Source of the DNA: Paracamarosporium sp. OC-R06-R3
Lineage: Eukaryota > Ascomycota > Dothideomycetes > Pleosporales > Didymosphaeriaceae
NCBI GenBank assembly: GCA_019828545.1
Contig: JACVRA010000164.1
Coordinates: forward strand, 111,816-175,815
Direction: 5' to 3'
Length of the DNA: 64,000 nucleotides
In this document: in pieces, positions 43,619 to 54,998 of the stretch
Layout of the letters: each line of letters opens with the position of its first letter
Numbering within the stretch: position 1 is the first letter of the stretch
Position numbers and translations under genes: made by a program
The notes under the pieces: generated by a model
The model's database searches: none
The model's input: the letters and a program-made list of their open reading frames with translations, nothing else
What the model was told of the DNA's origin: nothing

Positions 43619-44745
43619 ATGGCGCCGTCACAGCCCCAGCAGGTCAACCTGTCGCCGGCCGAGCTGTCGTTCCTGCGATCGACGCTCTCGCAGTCTCCGC
43701 CTATCCGCTTCGACCACACAAAGGGCCCCAAGGACTTCCGGTCCATGCGCGCAGAGTATGACGTGCTGCCTGGAGCCAACGGAAGCGCACGCATTGCCCT
43801 TGAAGACGGCACTGAGGCCCTCGTCGGCGTCAAGGCAGAGGTGGAAAAGTCACAGTGGCGGCCATCCACGGTAGCAGCGGGCGACTTGGAGATGCGCGAC
43901 GCCGACGACGGTGACGACGACGATAGCAAAGGCAAGGGCCAGAATTCGTGGATAGAGATGAGCGTGGAGATCCCAGGCTTCCGCGACGATGATCCGCTGC
44001 CCGTTTTCCTCGCCTCCATGCTCACAGAGAGCTTGCTTGCCAGCGGGGAGCTCAAAGACAGACTGTACATCAACAGCCGCTTCCACTGGAAGCTGTACAT
44101 CGATGTGCGTGGCTCCTTCTTTGTGCACAGCATAGGCTGACTCATTACTAGATCCTCCTACTCTCCCCGCCGCTCTCCTACCCCCTCGCCCTTCTGTCCA
44201 TGACCACCCATCTTGCCCTCCTCACCTCTCGCCTGCCGGCCTTGAAGTCTGAGAAGGACGAAGACCCGCTGTTCGACGATGACTGGGACGCCGCTGTCTT
44301 CCTATATCCCAAGAACAAAGGCAAAGGCTCTGAGGACAAGCCTCCCGTCATCGTGCTGGTCATGGCCATGGGACCGAACATCATTTTCGATCCATGCATG
44401 GAGGAGCTGGCCGTCGCCGATGCCGTGCTCGCAGTAGCATGTGCAAACGCAACTTCTGCATCTACACGTGCACGCATAGTGTCTATCCGAACCATCGACC
44501 CTCCGTCCCACCTCACACCTCCGGGTGTGCCAAACTCGATGAATTCTGCTACTGGTGGATCTGTCCCAGCATCAAGCGCCGAAGCGTTGACCCAGCGGGA
44601 GCTTCTTGCCAGCTCTGGGGTTTGGACGCCCCCGAGGGGTGGCATGAAAAGGGCGCTGATATCTCAGGTCGTGAAAATGGTGGTCGAAGAGGGAGGAGTT
44701 GCAGAAGAAGTCATTAGCGCATTGCAAGCCATCGAACTTGGGTGA
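43619..44745 (+). CDS. rrp42: exosome core subunit Rrp42
   Basis: Two exons, join(43619..44104,44152..44745), give 359 aa; the intron is 47 nt in phase 0. The RNase PH-like fold is seen from NLSPAELSFLRSTLSQSPPI, then NGSARIALEDGTEALVGVKA and the second half HLALLTSRLPAL. Rrp42 is one of the six RNase PH-type ring subunits of the eukaryotic exosome, which processes and degrades RNA in nucleus and cytoplasm; the ring is catalytically inactive in fungi. The acidic insert DADDGDDDDSKGKG (about 97-110) and the Ser/Pro/Ala-rich stretch near 285-310 are probably lineage-specific loops. The C-terminal ISQVVKMVVEEGGVAEEVIS helix is usual for the family. Confidence 0.9.
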
Positions 44746-45279
44746 AAGGGTGACAGGCACCATTTTCAGCTCACTTACGCCCCGCAGCAGACGTTTCATA
44801 CAGAAACCAGTCCTGAGACGAGGCCGCTCGCAAGCACATGTAGTATTTCGTGCGAGTGACGGTTCTGCGGCCGATAATACCGTTATGTGCGAAGTCCGCA
44901 CAGGGCGGCGTCTGACCCCACATTGAGAGATGGACTCCCTTGCAGGGTCAGGCTGGGGTTGGTCCGAAATAGAATTCAGCCCTACTTGGCTCTTAAGTTT
45001 CGAGTCGTGGGGGCCATGAATCAGCCAATCATAGAATGCCAAACCCGTTCCACTCTGCGAATCGCAATTTTGTTGCCATTACCAGTCTAGCCTTTACTCC
45101 TATGCGACGGCAACAAAAGCACGAGCTCAGCCTCATCTGCACGCATCAGTCATCCTTCGCCTTGCCGCCTTTCCTTGCTTTCATCTTGCGCACTTTTTTC
45201 TTTTAGGAATGACGCACTTCCATCTAAACTAGCCCACTCCTACTTGGTGACGCTGTACCCCGCGACAGAGGCCTGTTCC
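44746..45279. other. intergenic
   Basis: 0.5 kb between two plus-strand genes. C/T-rich stretches near 45120-45210 fit a promoter/leader. Nothing else seen. Confidence 0.45.
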
Positions 45280-47654
45280 ATGAGCTCAGTATGTGGTGGG
45301 AGAGTTGCGAGAAAACCCACTGTGGGTTCTGGGTCAATCTTGGTGAGTCGTCTTTAGTCTCCCTGTCTCGATCTAACACGCGTAGATGCTAGTCAGGGCA
45401 CGCGAACGACTTTGACGCTACCCACTCAGTGGGGTTTGATTCTCATTGCGTTCCTAGCTCTTTTCATTAGGCTTGCTGGCAGCTATCTTTGGTCCATTAT
45501 CTGTTTCATCATTCATCAATCGAAGGCATCGTCTGCGAACCAAGATGATGTATACCACCAAATCCAAATGGTTCTCCGCAACACGGACACTGAAGCCAGT
45601 TTGGGCTGGAAGCTCTTCAGAGTGGGTGTCGTCCACAAGGGCTCGAGACTCAATGCCTTCAATCGTACGTACTGGTTGATCCTGCTTGCGATGGTGCATG
45701 CCGCGGGCATTGGAGCTCTTGGTGGTCTCTCTTCAAGATTCATTGCAGGGAGCGATGCGGTCCTAGCTGTGAGGGGGGAATGTGGTTGGATGAAGGAGGT
45801 CGCCAACCCAGAACAAGAGCTGGGAAACCGAACCAGTCTTGAAACATTCAGTAGCTTGGTGGTCATGGCGAGATACGGATATCGTCGTAGTGCCAACTAT
45901 GCACGATCGTGTTATGCCCAGACCAGCGACAATTCTTCCACTGCCTGCGAAATATACACTCGACCTACTTTGCCTTACAACGTCAGTCACTCGGACCCCT
46001 GCCCTTTCGATGAGAAGGTCTGCAATGGAACGGCGATGACGCTGGATACGAATGGCCTCCGATCCGATTCTGATCTGGGCATCAACACTTCGCCCGAGAA
46101 CGCTGTTACGTTGCGTCAGACCATGACTTGTGTGCCCGTTGATGCAACATCGTATGCCACACCGTGGGGAAATGCAGATGAACTGCATATGAACATAAGC
46201 TTGGACGGGTCATGGAGAGGAGAGTCGGATCGAAAAGACCAGCGCATGTGCTATAAAGTTGGGAAAGACGAGACTAACGCAACGGACTTCCTCTTCTGCC
46301 TCACAAAGAACTCTCGACAGTACGGTGATGCTGCGTACGACCTAAAGTAAGTCACCACGTCGCAGTTTGAATACCGCCCTATGTGCTTTATCACGGCGAG
46401 CGTCCAGACGGTTGGCCTGTCACCCGCCTTAGTCAAATGGCTTGATTTCTAACCTAACATAGGTCTGCTTCATCATTTGTGAATTACACTGGTGCCTACG
46501 CGCCAATCTTCATTCCTTATCCCGCATTCGCCATCCCAGACGCCGATGTCACTCTAATGGGGCTCATTTCTCGAGTAAACTATCTAGACAAGATAGATGA
46601 TCCATGGTTTAGTGCGTCGAACACAACCGAAGGAGGGACCTACAACACAAAAGGCTGGACAGCAACCCATCCACGATCCTTCCTCGGCTGTAGCCAGCGC
46701 TACCAACTATGCACCGCCGACAGATCGCACTGCTCCCCGTACACCGGACTCTACGGCATTGGCCACGAAGACGGAGACCTGAAAGACCTCAATCCAACGC
46801 AAAAAGCCGTGTTCCAACTCATGTGGAAGATGATCTGGTGTACGTTATCTTCCCTCAACTCCCGATACCATCAGCTACTAACCCTCCCCAAAGTCACACA
46901 GCTAAACTTCCAACTCATCTTCATCGGGCGCGAAAACCTCATCGCAAACGACTACCTCTGGGACGGCGGCACGCAATTCGGGCTCTCGGCCACCCTCCCC
47001 TCCAACCACTGGCAAACCGAAGTCTCAAACTTCATGAACGTGTCCCTGGCCGCACTCCAACGCGCGGGCCCCGCATTCGCGCAGCCCCCAGAGTTCGACG
47101 TCGGAAACCCAACTGCCAACGAGGACAACAATATCCTCAGGTATATCCAGGCGCCGACGGATCCGCAGATGTCGAGTCTATGCGATAGCATCAAGATGCG
47201 GTCGAAGGCACATACGTCATTTTCTGTACTAGGGCTGTTCTTGCTAGTTGGGCTAGGTCTGTTCATTATGCTGCTCAACGGGATGCTCCCGAAGATCGCA
47301 GCGTACTGGCAGATGCGCATGGGCAAGGGCGGATACAAGCGCCTCGAGTGGGTCGAAAGCAATGCGTTCCAGCTGCAGCGTATGGCGGCCGAGGGCCGTG
47401 GCGTGGGTCCGTGGAGAGGCAAAGAAAGTGATGTCCCGACGTTGGCGGCTGGGAGTGACAGGTTCAACTTAACGGGCATGAGTCTGAGGCAGAAGGGTGG
47501 CGGTGATGGGATGATGCAGGGTGGTGGACACGGCGGGTACCAGGTTGTGCATATGGGCGACGATATGGAGATGCAGGACCATGGCATGATGAGGGAGGGC
47601 ACGAAGGATAGCCTCTCGAAGCAGGGCAGTACTAAGAAGCTGCTGGATTCGTAG
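45280..47654 (+). CDS. large membrane glycoprotein of unknown function
   Basis: Four exons, join(45280..45342,45397..46346,46463..46839,46894..47654), give 716 aa; introns are 54, 116 and 54 nt. Membrane segments: GLILIAFLALFIRLAGSYLW (about 33-60), TYWLILLAMVHAAGIGALGG (about 112-135) and SVLGLFLLVGLGLFIMLLNG (about 573-595). The roughly 435-residue stretch between the second and third has many N-x-S/T sites and about a dozen cysteines, so I place it outside the cell or in a lumen. The cytosolic tail is Gly/Met/Asp-rich with a HMGDDMEMQDHGMM segment that could bind metal. This three-TM, glycosylated architecture is widespread among Dothideomycete hypothetical proteins. I do not recognise an enzymatic motif. 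Exon 1 is short and inferred from splice phase; the true start may differ. Confidence 0.75.
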
Positions 47655-48214
47655 GCGTTGGAAAGACTGGGTTAGAAGCATTAAATTGGCGCATCGCATG
47701 GTTTTGGTTTTCTTCTGTCTTTGATACCAAATTATAGTTTTATATCGGGATGCATGGTCCGCTATGCTCATACCACGCTTTCTACATCTACGTAGTCCAA
47801 CATAACTCAAACACTCATATTACCCTCAACCCTCTCTTCCCCCCTTCAACATTCTATCACAAGTACTTACATCTATTCCTTCCTACATCCACACCTGTTC
47901 CCTCGCAGAACCAAGATCTAACAACCCCCAACTCCGCCCAAAATTATCGCTCACCCCAGGCCCGAAGAACTGTTTCCAGCTGAAACGAAGAAGCGTTGGC
48001 GGATCGTTGGATGTAAGCGTTCAACCGCTGTGCCACGGCTATACGTCTCGAAGTATATCGGTGGGGAGATGGCAGCGGGCAAGATGACGCCGGTATTCAG
48101 CGTGAAACATGGTCGATTGTCAACCATGCAGATGCAAAACGTCATCTCGCTTTGTTTGAGATATGCTGGTATACGGTAAGATGTAAGCAGAATCCGTCCT
48201 AAGAGCGTTGGGCA
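47655..48214. other. intergenic 3' of the membrane glycoprotein gene
   Basis: A C/A-rich pyrimidine tract around 47800-47960 is followed by ordinary sequence. No gene seen. Confidence 0.45.
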
Positions 48215-48600
48215 GCAGGCAGGATTAACCCGTGGATTGATGGAACTATTCTGGATCAGCCTTCCTGAGATATCGACTTGCGACGCTATAACGGTAGAGC
48301 GAGAAGGCGAGTTTACCTTTTTGGAACATGCTGGATGCAGTGCGTGTACCGAAAGGCATACACTATCTCTATCCAACCTAACCCAGCCCCTGAAGTCTCA
48401 TCTGAGGACATTTCTTATGCATCTAGCTATTGATGGACAAAATCAGTACTCCTTCAGAAGCTTGGTAGATTTAGAATCTCCTTTTATGATTTATGTCGGA
48501 CAGTGACAGGGTGTACCTAAGCTGTGACAGCGACTCTTACTGACCGTGATTCACGCTAGAAATTTGCAGTTGTTATAGTGCACTGCACTCACAATTTGAT
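48215..48600 (+). repeat. dispersed repeat, copy 2
   Basis: The plus-strand copy of the unit found inverted at 25575-25940. Shared exact phrases include TGAAGTCTCATCTGAGGACAT and CTCCTTCAGAAG, each interrupted by transitions elsewhere. The flanks are unrelated. Confidence 0.75.
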
Positions 48601-48669
48601 AAAGTTCCTGATATAAAGTTCCTGATAGTTTACACTTACCTCAAACAATTAACCAAGTAACGAATGCTA

Positions 48670-48950
48670 TAAGGTGTACGGTTCAGTTCAGCACTCCGGA
48701 GGGAATACCAATAAGTGGTGCCAGCCAAAAGACGTGCGATTCGATTCGGACACTCCAAAGGGAATACTAAAGCGTGCACGGTTCAACACTCCGAAGGGAA
48801 TACTAATAAGTAGTGCCAGCCAAAAGGCGTCCGATTCGATCTAGACACTCCGAAGGGAATGCTAAAGGTGTACAATTCGGTTTAACACTCCAAAGGGAAT
48901 GAAAGAAGAAGCTTGCAGTTCAACACTCCAAATGGAATGTGCAATCCAGT
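48670..48950. repeat. satellite-like repeats with CACTCCGAAGGGAAT core
   Basis: Six copies of a CACTCCRAAGGGAATR core spaced about 40-60 nt apart. The intervening phrases (AATAAGTRGTGCCAGCCAAA, and CGATTCGAT) recur in every other unit, giving a roughly 110-nt higher-order repeat. It lies directly 3' of the minus-strand coiled-coil gene. Confidence 0.8.
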
Positions 48951-49039
48951 TATCACCACACGGCCCAATGAACCTGTTGGTAGGAGGAGTGCGGATCCAA
49001 ATGAGCCTGGAGTATCAAGTCGTTAAAGCGACCTGAAAC

Positions 49040-52000
49040 CTATGGCAGAATCTTGCCCTGATCGAGCTTTTTCTCAACCCAAGCATCGATCTCTTCGTAA
49101 CGCTCGAGAAGAATATCATAATCCTTCTTGAGACTACGAGCGGAAGTGGAAAGGTTGTTAAGATCAGCCTCAACTTCATCGTTTCTTTGCTCCCACAGGT
49201 CGATGCAATTTTTAGCTGATTCGATCTGCTGCTCGTGTCTCTGTTTGGTAGAGTGGACCGCCTGCTGTAGCTGTTGTATTTGAGTCTGTAGCCGCGACTT
49301 CTCGGAGTTAATTGTGAGCAATCGCGAGTCCCATTCTGTCTGTTTATCTGCGCTTTGACGTCGAAGCTGGACAGCATTTTCTTGCGAAGAATCAAGTTGA
49401 CCTTGAACCAACGCTAGCTGGTTCCTGACTTTATTATTGCTCTCTTTGAGCTGAGAAACAGTGTTTTGAGAAGCACCAAATGATCTCCGAACCTTAGTAA
49501 GCTCGTCTTCGGTCTCGTTTTTGCTTTGGTGGAGCTCCCTGATCGTCTCCTCTGAGGAGTTGAGCTTTTGCTGGATCTCTTGGAACTGAACAACAGTGTG
49601 TCCCCAGGATTCCAACTTATGCTTAGCCTCCACGAGTTGGTTCATCGTACCCTCATTAGTCTCTTGGAGTCGGTCAACTGTTTGCTCTGACGCGTTCAAC
49701 TTGCGCTTAGCTTCTGCTAAGTCATTCTCAGCTTTGCCTTTCCTCTTCTGAAGGCTAGTGACAGTATTATTGAACTCTGTAAGTTTACGCTCTGCCTCTG
49801 CGAGATCATTGTGAAGCCGAGAGACGGTGTTCTCGACCTGGTCTTTGCTTTCTTCCAAATGATGAATCTGGGTTCGAGCTTCACTAAGGTCCTTAGCCGA
49901 CTTATTGCGGGCTTCTTGTGCTTGTCGTCTAATATCACCGTTCTCCGCTCGACTTTCTTTAACTATTTTCTGACAGTTCGCGAGCTCTTCCTGGCAAATG
50001 CGCTCGCTTTCCCGCAAGCTCCTGAGCTGATTTTGAGTTTCGGCAAGACTCTTATCGCACAACCCTAGCCGTTCCTGAGTCTGTGCTACCTCTTGCGTCT
50101 TTGTTTTTACATTGTCTCGCGCTTCGGTGAGTTCGTTGCTGGCAGTTTTGAGTTGGCTCGTCATATGTGCCTTCTCTTGCTCCCAGCTGTCCAATGCTCT
50201 ATCATGCTCATTCGCAGCGCTGGTAGCCATTTGTTTTATGTTCGTGACATGCTGAGACAGCTGCTACCGTTCTTTTGACAGATTGGTAATTTGCATTGAG
50301 AGCTCTTGCTTCTCTTGCTCCAGGTTGCTAACTTGGCTCGAAAGCTTTCGATGCTCCTGAGTCCAATCTTGGGTAGCTTTGCTGTGCTTGTCAGCGGCAG
50401 TGGTGGCTACTTGCTGCAAATCCTTGAGCTGGGTTGATGCTTTATGCATCTCTTGTTGCAGATTGCCAACTTGCATTAGAAGCTCTTGCTTCTCTTGCTC
50501 TAGACTGCTAATCCGTGTTGAAAGCTTCTGGTCTTTCTGGTCCCAGCTCTGCATAGCTTTGTTGTACTTATCTGTAGTTGCGGTGACTGCGTTTTGCAAG
50601 CTATCAAGCTGCGTTGATGCCTCCTGAATTCTCTGTTGCAGGTTGGTAACTTGTATTGATTGCTTTTGATTCTCCTGCTCTAGGCTATCAATCTGCTTCA
50701 AGAGTCTCTGGTTGTCAATGTTCCAGCTCTCAGCAGCTTTATTGTGCTCATCGGCAGCGGCGATGGCTGCTTGGTGCAGGTTGGCAACTTCCATTGATAA
50801 TTGTTGCTTCTCTTGGCTCCACCTCTCGGATGCCCTGCTATAAGTCTCGGTGGCAGTGGTGACTGCTTGCTCTGAGGCCTTGGCCTGGTTCGAGAACTGC
50901 TCTATGTCTTGCTGCAAACCCCGGAGCTGTTCTGACAATTCATCCTTTTCTTTCGCCCAGCTATGAGAAGCCTTGCTGTGTTCATCGACAGCTGTAGTTG
51001 CTGCCTGCTCTAGGCTAACGACATGCGTCGATAGTTGGTCGTCAGCTTGCTGTAGGTCATGAATCTGTCTTGACAGTATATGTTTTTCTTGCGCCCAACT
51101 CTGCGATGCTTTCTCATGTTCAGAAGTGGCAGCTTCACCTTGCTGTTTAATCTGGTCCCTTTCTTGTTGCAGATTATGGACTCGGGTGTTGAAGTCCTCA
51201 TGTGCAGTAGCTAAGGTAGTCTTGTGGTGTATGACCTCATTTTCCAGATCCTGTGTCCGTTTCATAAGGTGTTCCTTCTCGCGTGCCCAGAGTGGGAGAT
51301 ACTGGTCGTACTTCTAAGCTTTAGGGACGAAGTCTTTATTCAGATCTTTAACTTTCCCCTGTAGGTCGAGAATCTGGTCCTGAAACCTTTGCTTTTCACG
51401 CCCACGAGACTGACTTCGGTCATGGGCATGTTTTTGCAGTTCGTTGATATGAGCCTCAGAAGCTTCCTTCCGATGATCCCGAGAAGTTACCAGTTCTTGG
51501 TTTGCTCTCCGAAGAGTGCTGATCGTGGCTTCGAAGTCTTGCTTCCCACGATCCCAAGAAGATATTAATTTTTGATTCTCTCTTCGAAGAGTGCTGATCG
51601 TGGTCTGAAAGTCTTGCTTCTCACGATCCCGAGAAGTTACTAGTTCTTGGTTTGCTCTCCGAAGAGTGCTGATCGTGGTCTCAAAATCTTGCTTCTCACG
51701 ATCCCGAGAAGTTACTAGTTCTTGGTTTGCTCTTCGAAGGGTGTTGATCGTGGCCTCGAAGTTTTGCTTTTCACGATCCCGGGATGAGCTTCTGTGGCGA
51801 GCTGCGGTGTTCAGGTCCCTGATCTGCTTCTCGAGCTCTTTCCGCTTGTTCTTCAAGCCCAGGATTTGACTGTCGAGCTTGACTCTCTTTCCATCCCAGA
51901 TATCAGAGTCGTGCTTCAGGATATTGAATTGCTCATCGAGGTCACTCTTCTGCTGCGAAATTGTAGAGATTTCTTGTTTGAGTGCTCGTATCTCGGCTTC

Positions 52001-52608
52001 TAGGGCAAATGAAGCATCTTGCCATTCCCTTTCTCTCTTCTCACTACGACGTGCAAAGCCATCTTTTTCTGATTGCAATTGCTGGCATTGTCTTCTAAGT
52101 GATCCACAATCGATGGAGAGGTTCTCCAACTTCTTCTTGGAATGTATGGCTTCTTCTTTCGCCCGGGTTTGAGCTTTGTCGTCGCTCCGATTCGCTTCCT
52201 CAAGTGTGGCAACCTTCTCATCTAAATGACGTAGTTCCACCTCGAGAACGCGGTCGGTGTCAAATTTTCCTGGACAATGTTAGAATGGCTAGGTAGCATA
52301 TTCACAAACCTACTTCTGCTCTGCTTAGCAAGCGAAGATTGTTCCTGGCAGTACTCAAAGAACTTTTGCTGCTTTTGATCTGCGGACTGGAGCTTGTGGA
52401 GCTTCTTCTGTAGGCGCTTGAGTTCTAGCTCGGAATCATCATCACTTTGATCATCGCTTTCCTCTTGGAGCAGACCTAAGCGCTGGGATTGAGACTGGTT
52501 TTGCTGGGCTATGAACGTATTTTCAAGTTCTCTGGATGATGTGCTAAATAACAATTGTGTTCTGAGTTTGTTGATCGAGTGCTGTAGGGCGCCCCGATCG
52601 TGTGCCAT
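49040..52608 (-). pseudogene. long coiled-coil protein gene with two in-frame TAGs
   Basis: Two exons, complement(join(49040..52269,52314..52608)), form one continuous phase of 1174 codons. Codons 417 (51314-51316) and 767 (50264-50266) are TAG, and coiled-coil sequence runs straight through both sites. The N-terminus has a Ser/Asp-rich acidic patch (ESDDQSDDDSELELKR). The rest is almost uninterrupted heptad-type Leu/Gln/Glu/Lys sequence with two internal repeat regimes: 25-residue units (ISTLRRANQELVTSRDREKQ) around 51470-51790, and longer units around 50290-51260 of the LEQEKQELSMQV and AADEHNKAAESW kind. No motor or membrane segment is seen. It may be a structural or septal/Golgi-type filament; unknown. 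Alternatives are two weak 39- and 69-nt introns (GTTA donors) removing the stops, or readthrough. If RIP made the stops, both would be CAG->TAG. Confidence 0.65.
51470..51790 (-). repeat. 75-nt tandem repeats in the coiled-coil gene
   Basis: Four units each encode a 25-residue coiled-coil module with the core STLRRANQELVTSRDREK. The central two are nearly identical at the DNA level and the outer ones are diverged. Confidence 0.9.
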
Positions 52609-53074
52609 TGGTGTATGGGGGATGACGAGTGTCGACGGCGAACCGTGTTTCCACACTTGCTCGACTGCGCATGCATTTAGAGCGAAAGCGAGGAAAGTGC
52701 ACCTGGGACACGACCACCACGACCACGACCACCATCACCACTGTCAAAACATGGGGAAAGCTTTTGGACCAGAAGTCGACAGAAATTCACCCGCAACATT
52801 ACGCAAGGAGCCCTTCATCTACTGGGGATATATTAAATTTTGTACTTTGCATGCGCCCACCGAACAACAACGTCCCGGTAATGCGCAACTCTAGATGGGA
52901 ATCGCATCAGCGGCGCAACCAAATCATGCCCTAGCATCGTCTATCGTTAATCACGCACGCACGCACGCAGCAACCCAAGCCGACTGTTTGTCTAACCGTT
53001 CCCGTGCCCAAAAGCCTCATTCCAGGGACAAAACACAACGCGACACGCACGACTAGATCTAGTGATACAACGCT
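52609..53074. other. intergenic with ACC-rich and ACGC microsatellites
   Basis: An (ACC/ACG)n run lies at about 52709-52743 and an (ACGC)n run at about 52954-52970. It must contain the coiled-coil gene's promoter and the acl2 3' UTR. Confidence 0.6.
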
Positions 53075-54998
53075 CTAACCCGAGAACTCCTTGATGTCCG
53101 TCGTCTTGCCCGGGACGAGGGCAAGGGGCACGATACCCGAGACGTGCATCTCGGGGCCGAACACGTGCATGTTGAGGCCGAGCTCCTGGCCGACGCTCTT
53201 GATGTTCTTGAGACCCTCCTGGTAGTTGGGACCAGCACGACGGATCCAGATCTGGACGTTGTGCTCGATGAGGAGGGGTGAGACCTCCCTGAGGGCGCGG
53301 ATGACACCCTTGAAGGTGGAGGCAACGTTGGTGAAGTTGGCAATACCACCACCAATGAAGAGGACCTTGCCTTCCTTGTGCTGAGGCGCACGGAGCATAA
53401 GGTCGAGGACGGTGCGGGCGTAGTGGAAGGTCTGGGTCTCCGTGGGAGCACCAGAGTACTCACCGTAGTTGGCAAGCTCGCTGGCGAAGCCGGCAGAGGC
53501 GATGGCGTCGGCGTAGACGACGGAAGCACCACCACCAGCGACGAGAGTCCACACACGGCCGTTGGCGTTGAGGATGGTGAGCTTGAGAGACGCACCAGTC
53601 TTCGCGTCCATCTCAGCAATGTAGGCCTCCTCCTTGCTCATCTCGCGACCGAAAGGAGCAGGGAACTCAAGCGGAGGACCGACATCGATGGTAGTCTTGC
53701 CCTCCTTGGAAGGAGCAGCTGGTATACCGAGAGCAGTCGCACTGCGGGCGATGGCCCATTTGGCACCGCACTCGAACTCGGCGGTCTGGTCAATCTTGCC
53801 AGCAAGATCCAGGAAGTGGACCTCAGCGGAGGTGGCGTCCTCGTTGGGGATGACAACCAGGGGGTTGATCTCGAGGTATCTACGATGGGGTTAGCGCTGA
53901 CGTCTAGGGGGAGATAGGGTGAGTGAACGCACGTGAACTGGCAGTCGACGTAGACGGCGTATAGCCTGGAGATGAAGTCGACGAGGACGTTGTGGACGCC
54001 CTTGGGAACCTTGCTCAGCAGGGTGCTGGCGATGGTCTCGTTGGACGGGTAGTTCTTGAGGTCGACGGGGATGAGGAGCTTCTCAGCCTTCTCATCGACA
54101 TCACCAACATCGACACCACCCTCGTGGGTGAAGAGGATCCAGTCACCCTAGATCGGAAAGTTAGCGTAGGGATCGGGCTGTGATTGGTAACCAAGTGCAG
54201 TAGCCGAGCGCGATTGGGAAGAGCCGCAAGATTAGAGTGAAATGAGGCGACTGAAACGGCAGGCGCGCGCCAATGCCGCTACATTTGGACTGTCACATGC
54301 TTGGAAAGCGGACATTGCAGTGGGCAGGCGTGTGCTCGCAGAGTGGGCCAGGGTAACTTTTCCCTTCGCCCGAGCGGCCGTCTAACAAAAACGAAGTCCG
54401 CCCGCTGCCTGGTGTCTGGACGATTGCACTGCACCGCGCTGCAGTCGCAAAAAAAATTTTGTTTCTTGCGGCCCTTTTGGCTTTTCCCTTCGGACGGCGT
54501 ATTTCTTCGACTGCGCTCTCACCATGCGCTCGCAAACGAAACAGGGGGATCACGTACCTCTCGCACCGAGTTGATGTTGATGTAGTACTCTGTGTTTTGC
54601 GGGTGAGGCACGAACGGCTCAACCAGGAACTGCCTCAGGACACCGTCGACGGTCTCGACACGCTGGACCTTGCCGGCCCTCTCCTCGATCCACGCGCGAG
54701 CCTCAGCCCACGTCTTGTTCAGCGCCAGCAGGCCGCTCTTGCCTCGCCTCTTGATCAACTGATCGGGCTTTGCGACGAACTTTGCTCCCGAAGCCAGCAG
54801 CCACGGGTAGGTGGCCTCGGCCTGGTCGAGCACGCCCTTGACGTCGGCATCGGCAGGGAAGTGCAGCGAGGCGAGCTTGGAGGGCGGGTTGTGTGTGGAA
54901 GAGGCGGGCAGCGGGGTGGGCTTGATGACGGGGGCACGGGTGAGGTGGTAGTTGATGATGGCCTTGCCGTCGGCCTCGAGGATGGATTTGGCGGACAT
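53075..54998 (-). CDS. acl2: ATP-citrate lyase subunit 2 (N-terminal, ATP-grasp/CoA-ligase part)
   Basis: Three exons, complement(join(53075..53879,53933..54147,54558..54998)), give 486 aa. The protein begins [12 protein letters not shown] and shows [52 protein letters not shown] and the glycine-rich [18 protein letters not shown] with [16 protein letters not shown]. These match the succinyl-CoA-synthetase-like N-terminal half of animal ACLY, which ascomycetes encode as a separate gene. With subunit 1 it makes cytosolic acetyl-CoA and oxaloacetate from citrate, ATP and CoA. The first intron is 410 nt, far longer than others in the window; the second is 53 nt. It is head to head with acl1. Confidence 0.95.

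Noticed and set aside
53059..53619. 186-codon minus-strand frame rich in Ser/Arg/Pro
   Set aside because: A shifted-frame shadow of acl2.
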